Part shown: positions 13,715 through 23,552 of the stretch, piece after piece
How positions within the stretch are numbered: position 1 is the first letter of the stretch
How the letters are laid out: every line of letters starts with the position of its first letter
DNA from: Paragordius varius
Lineage: Eukaryota > Nematomorpha
Reading direction: 5' to 3'
Length of the DNA: 64,000 nt
NCBI GenBank assembly: GCA_964247055.1
Contig: OZ176060.1
Span: 1,054,001 to 1,118,000, forward strand
Notes under the pieces: generated by a model
Told to the model about the DNA's origin: nothing
The model's database searches: none
Seen by the model: the letters and a program-made list of their open reading frames with translations, nothing else
Program-made: the position numbers and the translations under genes

Positions 13715-13859
13715 ACTAGATGGGGCTCTAAATCCTGACCTCAAGAAAGACGTGAGTGAAAAATTTGGGGCTGGCGGTTCAGACCTCCTTATAACGGTTC
13801 AGAAAGCTATGGGTTGTGAATGTGCCATCAGTTATAAAACCATGTCTTCCAATGCTTAA
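13715..13859 (+). CDS. Intact-looking terminal exon of an unrecognised protein (copy 6)
   Basis: After an acceptor-like AAAACAG (to 13,714) an open frame of 47 codons runs to TAA at 13,857-13,859. It starts LDGALNPDLKKDVSEKF, continues GAGGSDLL, ITVQKAMGCECAIS, and ends YKTMSSNA. An in-frame stop lies just upstream (13,707-13,709), so an upstream exon would be needed. None is visible except the degraded repeats, and no start codon fits. Composition is clearly richer in G+C than its surroundings, as expected of coding DNA. Two Cys in CEC are the only notable residues. GTGAGT at 13,752-13,757 could also act as a donor, making a 37-nt exon as in copy 5. I do not recognise the family. It may be the 3' end of a captured or dead gene. 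Confidence 0.5.
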
Positions 13860-13921
13860 TGAAGCCTTTACTATCCAGATCAGCTGTAGTTAAATCAGGT
13901 GATCTGACCATGACTAATTGT

Positions 13922-14611
13922 GCATTCATTCACGCAAACATATGTGTTTTAATGATTATTTTTAAAAATGTAGTATAAATGCTTTATTATGTGTTTGATT
14001 TTATTATGTAATGATGGTTTTATTCTATATTTGAGTGAATGTAGTTTATATGTTTTATAATCAAATCAAGTTTATTTTAGAATACTTATTTCAATTCTTT
14101 ATATAAAGCATTCTTTCTTTGCAGCTAATTTTCATTCTTTACATAATGCCATTTTACTCTTACATATGATTCACAAAATAATATTATCAATTCTTTACAT
14201 AAAGCATTCTTTCACACAAACATTTGATTTTACAAAACAATTTTTTGATATATTTCATATGGCATTCATTCACAATAACATATGATTATGATGGGTAAAT
14301 GATTAAAAACAAAATTATTTCTCCTAAATGGTAAAATATATGATTTCAGGCATGAATGATAATGGTAATTTGTAAATTTGAATCAATATGATTTATAATG
14401 TTTTTTAAATATAAATAGCATTCTTTCACGCAAACGATATATATATGTATATTTATTATATATCTTAATTTGAATGAAAATTTTATATATATATTGATAA
14501 TTTTTTTGTTTAATATGAATAAATGTATATTTGAATCATTATTTTTAATTTTTTCCATTTTTAAAGAACATAATTTTTTGGATGATTCGCATTCATTCAG
14601 ACAAACACCTG
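13922..14611 (+). repeat. Scattered GCATTC(A/T)TTCACRCAAAC motif copies
   Basis: Copies start near 13,922 (GCATTCATTCACGCAAACAT), 14,108, 14,204 (GCATTCTTTCACACAAACAT), 14,262, 14,418 and 14,589. Several are preceded by AATTCTTTACATAAA or followed by ATATGATT. Spacing is irregular. No coding potential is seen. It looks like an old, decayed minisatellite. Confidence 0.6.
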
Positions 14612-14962
14612 TTTTTGTACGAAAATATTAATGCAGTCGTTTTTACTTTAAACAATTTTTTTGGAAAAATTTATATATATACTCGCTCATTCATTTACAA
14701 AAAGTCATTTATATTACCTATTTTCTATTATATATAATAAAATTGTAAATATATTTTATGATATCTTTTATTTTATTCTTTAAAACATATATATATATTA
14801 TATTTCATTAATTTGTTTGGAATTATTCTGTCATATATTTTATAATATTTTCCCATTTTATAATAAATATATAAAATAATAATTATCAAATATATTATAT
14901 TAAAGGTTCATTCAAAAATGGCGACGACTATTTTTATAAACATATGTTTATTTTTTGTAGAG
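14612..14962. other. AT-rich stretch, nothing recognised
   Basis: Long A/T runs and TATATATA tracts, with GGCGACGACT near 14,920 as the only G+C-rich word. No open frame, RNA gene or repeat unit is visible. Confidence 0.6.
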
Positions 14963-15656
14963 CAGACGATTTGAGTAAAAAAATTACATCTAATATATTT
15001 TGCAGACGATTTTTCCAAACAACCTTAAATAATTCTTAATAATAGCAGATGAACAAATTCATGATTTTTAGACGATATTTTACAAAGCATACGATAATTA
15101 CACAAACTCGTAAAATTAGCAGACGAAAAATTATCATACTGTTCACAACAGAAGATAACTAAGGCAGAGTAGATATTTTAAGATAATAATTTTTTTACAG
15201 ACGAATTTAATTTTTTTATGTAGGCACAGACGATAAATTTCAGTTTTATATGTTGGCAGACGATAACTTGACATTTTTCAAACATTTTTATTTAAGCTCT
15301 TATATCTTATTTTATAAAAATAACAGACGAACATTTTAAACCATGAATTTGAAATTAATCAAATTTTTAAATATATATCTTTGCAAAAAAAATTTAATAA
15401 TTTATTTTATTAAGAAATTTTCATTTTTTAAACATTTTTAATTTGTTTAACTTATTTTTTATTTCATATATTAAATATATATATATTCTCATAATTTTCA
15501 ATATTAACCATTTTCTAACATATTTATCTTTTTAAAATCCATATTTTTATATTTAGCCGAACAACTAACTCATTAAAACAACAAAAAAATGTCAGACGAA
15601 TATTTTAAACTATTTAGAATAGACGAATATTTTGAAATTTTTTTTATAGCAGACGA
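14963..15656 (+). repeat. One-strand cluster of CAGACGA heptamers
   Basis: Exact CAGACGA starts at 14,963, 15,003, 15,120, 15,198, 15,227, 15,257, 15,324, 15,593 and 15,650. One-base variants start at 15,046 (CAGATGA), 15,069 and 15,620 (TAGACGA). All lie on the plus strand and are followed by A or T. Sequence between them is unrelated A/T. Many follow a T-rich stretch, so they resemble splice acceptors (CAG then ACGA), but no exon follows. Confidence 0.7.
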
Positions 15657-16415
15657 ACTTTTGAATTATAAATTTTAAATTATATCATATATATATTAAG
15701 TTTTTTCAATAATTAATTTTAATGAGTTTTTATATATGAACTGATTATGTGTATAAGTGCGCCATTAAATAATATTTATAATTTCTTTTTCAGAGAATTT
15801 TAATTTTAACATGATAAAAAAGTAAAATATTTTTATTTTATTTCAAAATTTAAATATTTTTATATTAAAATTTTTTTTTAACTTAAAAAATTATTTTTAA
15901 ATCTATTTTATTATCAAAATTTCAAACAAATGTAAACTATTTAATACACAAATTTTTAATTAGATCAAAATTAATAATTTAATAAATATAGGATTATAAA
16001 CCTAAATTATCTTTAGCATTTTATAAATAATTTTATTTAAAATATATAGTTTATTTTCCTACCACTAAAAAATTATTTTCCTTTTTATAATATTATATTA
16101 AATTTTTATTAAATTATATTTAAAAAATATATTTTAATTTAATTTTAAAATTTTATTTTAAAATAAATAATTTTATGTAAAAATCGTTTTTAATCTCTTG
16201 TTTTAATATTAAAAATAATTTGTTATTATATTGAAATAATATATTTTAATTAAATAAGAAATTTTAAACATTATAAATTATACATTATGAAATAAGCATA
16301 AAAATAAAAATATAAAAATTTTTATTATTATTATTATATTTTATATAACACAATATATTTTTATTAATAAAGTTTGTACAATTGGTTCCATTTCTAAAGA
16401 TTTTTGTGATTTTTT
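15657..16415. other. Extremely AT-rich right end of island, nothing recognised
   Basis: Almost pure A/T with TTTTAAAATT and ATATATTTTAATT runs. No palindrome head, no satellite words and no open frame of note. Satellite-type tail resumes around AATTGATCAAAAATG. Confidence 0.65.
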
Positions 16416-17201
16416 TTGTAATTAATTGATCAAAAATGAATAAAAATTTGAAAAATCAAGATTAATTTACAGTTTGTTACTGAAAAATGAATTTTTTAAA
16501 AATCACATTAAATTATTTCAAATCATGTTTTTTTCAAAATTTTATGCTTAAAATTAGTATTTTTCATCATTTTTTGAGTAAATTTACTGATAAATGAGTT
16601 AAAAATTCAAAAATTTGCAATTTTTCCAGTAAAAATTATTATTTTTATAAATTTGTTAATAAAAAAATTTTTTTTTAAATATTTCAAAAATTCCCAAAAA
16701 ATTTAAAAAAAAATAGTAAAAACTAAAATAAGTGAAAATTGCTAATTTTACTGTAAAAATCAATTTTTTCAAATGAAAAATCCATTATTTCTACTTAAAA
16801 ATGAATAATTTTAATTAAAAAATGAATAAAAATCACAAAAATTTAATAAAAAATATCCAAAATATCAAAAAAATATATAAAAAATCATCAAAAAATATTA
16901 TTTTTCAACAAAAAAATAATTAAAAATGTTCAAAAATATGAATAAAATTAAAAAAATAATATTAAAATTAACATTATTACACAAAAAATAACAATGTTTC
17001 ATTCAAAAATAACAATTTTTCATTCTTATTTATATATATACATATATATATGTATATATATAAATAAAACAAAAATAACAAATGACACTCATTTCATCAC
17101 ATACATAAATGATACAGAGTCACACAACAACAACAATTAAGAGTGATGTGTGTGTGGGAGAGTGAGTGGTGGAGTGAGTGGAGAGAGAGTGAGTGTCCAT
17201 C

Positions 17202-17259
17202 ACAACAACACTCACCACAAGAGTGATGACGTCATCACTCTTGTGGTGAGTGTTGTTGT
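17202..17259. repeat. Palindrome 11, 58 bp perfect, class 3
   Basis: First palindrome after the island. Class 3 arms and intact core. Confidence 0.95.
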
Positions 17260-18452
17260 TGTGAGTGATGAAGAAGAATATTATTATTAATAGAAGTTGA
17301 AGAAGAAGAAGAAGAAGAAGAGAGAGAAGAATGTTTTTGTTGTTGAATCTTGTTGAGACACACAAACACATACATGATTGAGTGAATGAATGATGAAAAT
17401 GTTACACTACTACTACTAAAGAAGAATGAAGAATATTGTTGAAGAAATGTAGAATATTCTTGATTTTTATACTGTTTTTTGACTAAAATTGACATTTTTA
17501 AGACAATTTTACTAAAATTAATGATTATTTCTGTGTTAAATTGACAATTTTGACACTTTTTGTTGATAAAAATGAAGAATTTTGAGACAATTTTAATGAA
17601 AAACAAGAATATTAGACTTAAAAATGACATTTTCGACACTTTTTAATGATTTTTATTAATTTTTCATGAATAATACAGTTAAAACTTCAAGAATTTTCAG
17701 TTTTTTCAACAAAATTTCAGTTTTTTTTCTAATTTTTGACTAAAATTGATCATTTTTCTTGTATTTTAGATTTAAAAATTGAATTTTTAGTTGAAATTTC
17801 TCTAAAATTCTCACAAAAATGAATAAAAATTTCAAAAATTAACATTTTTATCCAATAAAAATCATTTTTTTTGAATATTTTTGAATAAAAATTGATTTTT
17901 TTCTTGAAATTTAGCAAAAATTCTTCAGAAAATAAGTGAAAATTATAAAAATTTAGAATTTTTTGAGTTAAAATTGAATATTTCTTAAGAAAAATTTAGA
18001 AATTTAATCAAAAATGAGCAAAAACTAGAAAAAATGACAAAAAATAACCAAAATATCCAATAAATATTTAAAAATTCTTCAAAAATATCATTTTTCAAAC
18101 AAAAATAATCTTAAAATTGTCATTTTTCAACAAAAAATTGAGATTTATTAGCAAAATATATTTTTAAAAATCAAAAAATACTCAAAAAAATTAAAAAAAT
18201 AACAAAATTCATCAAAAATTAAAAATAATTCTTAAAATTGTCCTATTATTACAGAAAAATAACAATGTTTCATTCAAAAATAACATTCTTCATTCTTCTT
18301 CTATATACATATATATATATATAATAATAAAAATAACAAACAAAAATAACAAACATCACTCATTTCATCACATTCATAAATGAGAGAAATGAGAGATGTG
18401 CAGCAACAACAACAACAACTAGTGTGTGTGTGAGAGAGAGATGAGTGTTCAA

Positions 18453-18508
18453 CAACAACACACACAACAAGAGTGATGACGTCATCACTCTTGTTGTGTG
18501 TGTTGTTG
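18453..18508. repeat. Palindrome 12, 56 bp perfect, class 5
   Basis: The ACACACACAACAAG arm type matches palindrome 7, some 10 kb away. Confidence 0.95.
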
Positions 18509-19587
18509 AAGAAGAAGAATATTATTATTATTATTAGTTGAAGAAGAAGAGGAGAGAAGAGAGAGAAGAAGGTTTTGTTGTAGATTCTTGTTGACACAAA
18601 CACAAATACATGATTGAATGAATGAATGAAGAGAATGTTACTCACTACTACTAAAGAAGAATGAAGAAATTGATGAAGAAATGATAAATATTCTTGTTTT
18701 TCACTTATTTTTGAATAAAATTACAATTTTGAGACAATTTTAATGAAAAACAAGATTATTTTTATGTTAAATTGACAATTTTAACACTTTTTTTTGATGA
18801 AATGAAGAATTTTGGACATTCTTATCCAAATTTATGAATATTTTGGTTGAATTTTTACAATTTTGACACTTTTTGATGATTTTAATAAATTTTTCATGAA
18901 TAATCGAGTTAAAATTTGAAGAATTTTCATTTTTTTGAGTAAAATTGAGTTAATTTTCTAATTTTTGACTAAAATTGATCATTTTTCTCTAATTTTTGAT
19001 TGAAAAAATGAATTTTTTAGTTAAAATTTATCAAAGATTGTCAAAAAAGTGAGAAAAAATGAGTAAAAAGTTGAAAAAATAAGTAAAGATGACTAATTTT
19101 ATCCTAAAAAATAATTAATTCTTACTCAAAATTGTTAATTATCATTGAAAAATAATTAAAAAATAGAAATAATGATAAAAAATTACTAAAATATCCACAA
19201 AATATTCAAAAAATGTTCAAAAATGTCATTTTTAAACCAAAAAATTAATAAAAAACAACAAAATTCAACAAAAGAATCTTCAAAATTATCAATTTTAATG
19301 AAAAAATAATCAATTTTAAACAAAAAATTAAAAAATTCAAAAAAAAATTCTTAAAATTGTCCTATTATTACACCAAAAATATAATGTTTCATTCAAAAAT
19401 AACACTTTTCATTCTTCTCTATATATTATATATACATATATATAATAACAAAAATAACAAATGACACTCATTTCATCCCATACATATATGAGAGAGAGTG
19501 TATGTGTAGCAGCAACAACAACAACAACAATTAAGAATGATGTGTGTGAGAGGAGAGAGATGTGTGTGAGAGAGAGAGTGTACAACT

Positions 19588-19645
19588 ACAACAACACTCA
19601 CCACAAGAGTGATGACGTCATCACTCTTGTGGTGAGTGTTGTTGT
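19588..19645. repeat. Palindrome 13, 58 bp perfect, class 3
   Basis: Class 3 arms. It shares an almost identical right side (to about 19,842) with palindrome 14 at an offset of 1,221 bp. Confidence 0.95.
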
Positions 19646-20808
19646 GAGTGACGGACACTTGTTAATTAATGAAGAAGAAGAAGAAGAGAAGAGAGAGAAG
19701 AAGGTTTTTTGTTGTTGATTCTTGTTGACACAAACACACACATACATGATTAAATGAATGAATGATGAAAATGTTACTCACTACTACTACTAAGAAGAAT
19801 GATGAAAATTGTTGGAGAAATGAGTGTCATTCTTGTTTTTCATTCTTTTTTTGAATAAAAATGAAGAATTTTGAGACAATTATACTAGAATTATGAATAA
19901 TATTGTTCAAAAATGAATATTTTGACAATTTTTTGACTAAAATGAAGAATTTTGGACATTTTTAATAAAAATTGATGAATAATATAGTTAAAAATGAGAT
20001 TTTTTACACTTTTTTGATGATTTACTCAACATTTCATGAATAAATGATTTAAAAGTTGAAGAATTTTGAGTTTTTTTCTGTTAATTTTGACTAAAATATG
20101 AATTTTTCTCTTTTTTTTCACTAAAAATGATTTTTTTTCTCAATTTTTGAATAAAAAATGAATTTTTAGTTGAAAAAAAATTCTTGAAAAAATGAAGAAA
20201 ATCTTGAAAAATTAACACTTTTATCCAATAAAAATCATTTTCTTTGAGTATTTTTGAATAAAAATTGATTTTTTTCTTGAAATTTAGCAAAAATTCTTCA
20301 AAAATTAAACAAAAATTAGAAAAACTAAGAATTTTTTGAATAAAAATTAATTAATTCTCACTCAAAATTGAGAAATTTAGTTAAAAATGAGTAAAAAGTA
20401 GAAAAAATAACTAAAATATCCAAAAATACTTCATCAAATCATCAAAAATGTCATTTTTCAAACAAGAAAACCTTTAAAAATATTAATTTTAATGAAAAAA
20501 TATCATTTTTAACATCAAAAACAAGAATTAATCTTCAAAATTGTCAAATTTCAACAAAAACAATCTTAAAATTATCAATTTTAATGAAAAAATCATAAAT
20601 TTTAAACAAAATTAATCAAAATTAATCAAAAAATAACTAAATTTCACAAAAAAAACAATATTTTATTCAAAAATAACACTTTTCATTCTTCTCTATATAT
20701 ACATATACATATATAATAATAATAAAAATAACAAATATAACAAATATACACTCATTTCATCCACATACATAAATAAGTGAGAATGAGAGAGAGAGAGAGA
20801 GTGTAACA

Positions 20809-20866
20809 ACAACAACACTCACCACAAGAGTGATGACGTCATCACTCTTGTGGTGAGTGTTGTTGT
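20809..20866. repeat. Palindrome 14, 58 bp perfect, class 3
   Basis: Class 3. The left simple-sequence zone is shortened: the GTGCAGCAACAA segment is absent. Confidence 0.95.
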
Positions 20867-22146
20867 GAGTGACGGACACTTGTTAATTAATGAAGAAGAA
20901 GAAGAAGAGAAGAGAGAGAAGAAGGTTTTTTGTTGTTGATTCTTGTTGACACAAACACACACATACATGATTAAATGAATGAATGATGAAAATGTTACTC
21001 ACTACTACTACTAAGAAGAATGATGAAAATTGTTGGAGAAATGAGTGTCATTCTTGTTTTTTATACTATTTTTGAATAAAAATGAAGAATTTTGAGACAA
21101 TTTTGATGAATATTTATGAATATTACACTTAAAAATGACAATTTTGACACTTTTTTATGATTAAAATAAGGTTTTTTAACACATTTTTACTAAATTTATG
21201 AATAATATTCTTTAAAAATAACATTTTGACACTTTTTCTGATGATAATGTAGATTTTTGAGACAATATTATTGAAATTTATGAATATTTATGTTGAAAAA
21301 AACAATTTTGACACATTTTTGATGATTTTACTGAATATTTGAGTTAAAAATTGAAGAATTTTGAGTTTTTTTCACTAAAAATTGAGTTTTTTTTCTTGTT
21401 TTTTGAAGAAAAATTCATTTTTTTCTCTAGTTTTTGACAAAAAATTGAATTTTTCATTCTTTAATCAACAAAAATGATGTTTTTTCTTGAAATTTTTGAG
21501 AATTTGTTACAAAATTGAACAAAAATTTGAGAAATTGACACTTTTTTTGATTAAAATTCATTATTTTTGAGTCAAAATTGAATTTTCTCTTGAAATTTAG
21601 TAGAAATTCTTCAAAAAATAAGTGAAAATTACAAAAATTTGCAATTTTTTGAATAAAAAATGAATTATTCATCGTCAAAATTAAATTTTTCATTAAAAAA
21701 TGAATAAAAACTGCAAAAAATGACTAAAATATCCACAAAATATTCATCAAATATTCAAAAATTGTTCAAAAATGTCATTTATAAACCAAAAAAATGATAA
21801 AAAGTAACAAAAATATTCAAAAAATAATCAAAATTAATCAATAAATTTAAAAAAATTAAAAAAAATATTGAAAAAATGTCATTTTTCAACAAAAAATAAT
21901 ATTCAAAAATTACAATATTACACAAAAATAACAATGTTTCATTCAAAAATAACAATATTCTTCTTCTCATATATACATATATATATAATAATAAAAATAA
22001 CAAATGACACTCATTTCATCAAAAATAACAAACATCACTCATTTCATCACATACAAATGAGTGTGAGAGAGAGATGTGCAGCAACTACAACAATTAAGAG
22101 TGATGTGTGTGTGAGAGAGTGGTGTGAGAGAGATGTAACAACTACA

Positions 22147-22204
22147 ACAACAACACTCACAACAAGAGTGATGACGTCATCACTCTTGTTGTGAGTGTTG
22201 TTGT
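22147..22204. repeat. Palindrome 15, 58 bp perfect, class 4
   Basis: Class 4 arms. The CACTCATTTCATC segment is duplicated just upstream (about 22,009-22,048). Confidence 0.95.
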
Positions 22205-22910
22205 GAGTGATGGACACTTGTTAATTAATAGAAGAAGAAGAAGAAGAAGAGAAGAGAAGAGAAGAGAGAGAAGAAGGTTTTGTTGTTGATACTGTTGACA
22301 CACATATACATACAAGATTGAATGAATGAATGATGAAAATGTTACTCACTACTACTAAAGAAGAATGATGAAAATTGTTGAAGAAATGAGTGTCATTCTT
22401 GTTTTTTATACTATTTTTGAATAAAAATGAAGAATTTTGAGACAATTTTGATGAATATTTATGAATATTCTTCTTGATATTTGACAATTTTGGACACTTT
22501 TTTTGATAAAAATGAAGAATTTTTGACATTTTTAATGAAAATTTATGAATATTTTTGTTGAAAATTGAAAATTTTGACATTTTTTGATGATTTTACTGAA
22601 TAATTCTTGAATAAATGAATGAAAAGTTGAAGAATTTTGTGTTTTTTCAGTAAAAATTGAATTTTTTTCTTGATTTTTTGATTAAAAAGATGAATTTTTC
22701 TTATTTTTTGAACAAAAATGATGTTTTTTCATGAAATTTTTGAGAAATTCTTACAAAATTCAACAAAAATTTCAAAAATTGACACTTTTTTTGAATAAAA
22801 TTCATTATTTTTGAGTCAAAACTGTATTTTCTCTTGAAATTGAGCAGAAATTCTTCAAAAAATAAGTGAAAATTACAAAAATTCAGAATTTTTTGAATAA
22901 AAAATGAATA

Positions 22911-22929
22911 ATTCATCGTCAAAATTGAA
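22911..22929. repeat. Conserved tail motif ATTCATCGTCAAAATTGAA (example)
   Basis: This CG-containing 19-mer recurs in the tail of many units, for example near 6,315, 10,255, 11,435, 21,668, 24,173, 26,759 with its 1,221 bp copies, and 43,891. It stands out because most of the tail has no CG. Role unknown. Confidence 0.55.
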
Positions 22930-23208
22930 TTTTTTATTAAAAAATGAGTAAATAGTACAAAAAAAAGACAAAAAATAACTAAAATATTCATCAAATCTTC
23001 AAAAATTGTTCAAAAATGTCATTTAAAAACCAAAAAAATGATAAAAAGTAACAAAATTAATTAAAAAATTAAAAAAAATAATCAAAAAAATTCAAAAAAT
23101 TAAAAAAAATATTCAATTTCAACAAAAAATATTCTTAAAATTTTCCTATTATTCAACAAAAAATAACAATGTTTCATTCAAAAATAACAATTTTTCATTC
23201 TTCTTCTC

Positions 23209-23230
23209 TATATACATATATATATAATAA
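23209..23230. promoter_or_regulatory. TATA-like alternating tract (example unit)
   Basis: Every unit has a CTATATACATATATATATAA-type tract about 170-210 bp left of the palindrome centre, usually preceded by CATTCTTCTTCT. The position is fixed relative to the palindrome. It could act as a TATA element or as a DNA-unwinding tract. Both are inferences, and no transcription start can be read from sequence. Confidence 0.4.
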
Positions 23231-23261
23231 TAAAAATAACAAACAAAAATAACAACCATCA

Positions 23262-23286
23262 CTCATTTCATCCATATACAAATGAG
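23262..23286. repeat. Small inverted repeat CTCATTT/AAATGAG (example unit)
   Basis: Seven-base arms flank an 11-base loop. The same pair, with a loop of about 10-20 bases (CATCCACATACAT-like), is present in most units about 130 bp left of the palindrome. Some units have lost the right arm, for example the 1,209 bp family near 45,450 with ATTAAAAGTG. Confidence 0.6.
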
Positions 23287-23387
23287 AGAGTGTGTGAGAG
23301 AGAGAGATGTGCAGCAACAACTACAACAACAACAACTACAACTACAAGAATGTTGTGTGTGAGAGAGAGAGAGTGAGTGTGTAACAA
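23283..23387. repeat. GA/GT and CAACAA simple-sequence zone (example unit)
   Basis: GAGAGA, GATGTGCAGCAACAA, ACAACAACAACTACAA and GTGTGAGAGAGAG blocks fill the 100 bp left of the palindrome in each unit. The middle of the zone comes in exchangeable versions: AACTAGTGTGTG, CAATTAAGAGTGATG or CAACAAGAGTGATG. On the minus strand the zone reads as Val/Ser/His/Thr runs that look like open frames but are only simple sequence. Confidence 0.75.
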
Positions 23388-23443
23388 CAACAACACTCAC
23401 CACAAGAGTGATGACGTCATCACTCTTGTGGTGAGTGTTGTTG
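23388..23443. repeat. Palindrome 16, 56 bp perfect, class 3
   Basis: Class 3 arms of 28 bp. Right flank is the GAAGATGAATATTATTATT version. Confidence 0.95.
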
Positions 23444-23468
23444 AAGATGAATATTATTATTATTAGAT

Positions 23469-23497
23469 GAAGAAGAAGAAGAAGAGAGAGAAGAAGG
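23469..23497. repeat. Polypurine tract right of palindrome (example unit)
   Basis: An unbroken GAA/GA purine run of about 29 bases. A run of similar make-up follows the palindrome by about 40-70 bp in all units. Length varies by GAA slippage. Such runs can form triplex (H-DNA) structures (known property of polypurine tracts, not shown here). Confidence 0.7.
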
Positions 23498-23552
23498 TTT
23501 TTGTTGTTGATTCTTGTTGACACACATATACACATACATGATTGAATGAATG
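23498..23552. repeat. Conserved anchor TTGTTGATTCTTGTTGACAC + GAAT repeats (example unit)
   Basis: A nearly invariant block follows the polypurine tract: TTTTTGTTGTTGATTCTTG, then a CACACATA run, ACATGATTGAATG and ATGAATGA tetranucleotide repeats. A GTTACACTACTACTAAAG segment follows at once. It is the best conserved non-palindromic part of the unit and could serve as a probe for the family. Confidence 0.75.

Larger units (their letters stand above)
12515..13886. repeat. Repeated intron-like spacer with TCAGCTGTT
   Basis: CAGCTG occurs at 12,515, 12,767, 12,942, 13,131, 13,165, 13,466, 13,670 and 13,881, mostly as TCAGCTGTT with a TTGCTCATT or TTTCGCTCATTT context. A 29-nt stretch with ACGACTAAAATGACTTG occurs at 12,951 and 13,620 with one difference. 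A 28-nt stretch with AAGTTCTCACATCAGC is tandemly doubled at 13,113 and 13,147. So the spacers were duplicated along with the exon copies (unit about 200-250 bp). Confidence 0.75.
12476..16415. other. Non-satellite island inside one satellite unit
   Basis: Satellite tail sequence stops near GATTCAAATTTTTAG (about 12,480) and resumes near AATTGATCAAAAATGAATAA (about 16,425). In ordinary units these two stretches are almost adjacent. The palindromes on either side (11,934 and 17,230) are 5,296 bp apart. Without the island the spacing would be about 1,350 bp, which is normal. Composition changes sharply at the left edge (CAGCTGCCGG, GGAGCTC, GGGGCTGG). I see no terminal inverted or direct repeats and no transposase-like frame, so the route of entry is unknown. 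Confidence 0.8.

Noticed and set aside
14346-14558. Minus-strand 70-codon frame in the island
   Set aside because: Composition is dominated by Ile, Asn, Lys and Tyr from A/T runs. There is no motif and no support from the surrounding sequence.
12476-16415. Island as a transposon or retroelement copy
   Set aside because: No terminal inverted repeats, long terminal repeats, poly-A tail with target duplication, or transposase or polymerase motifs can be seen in any frame.
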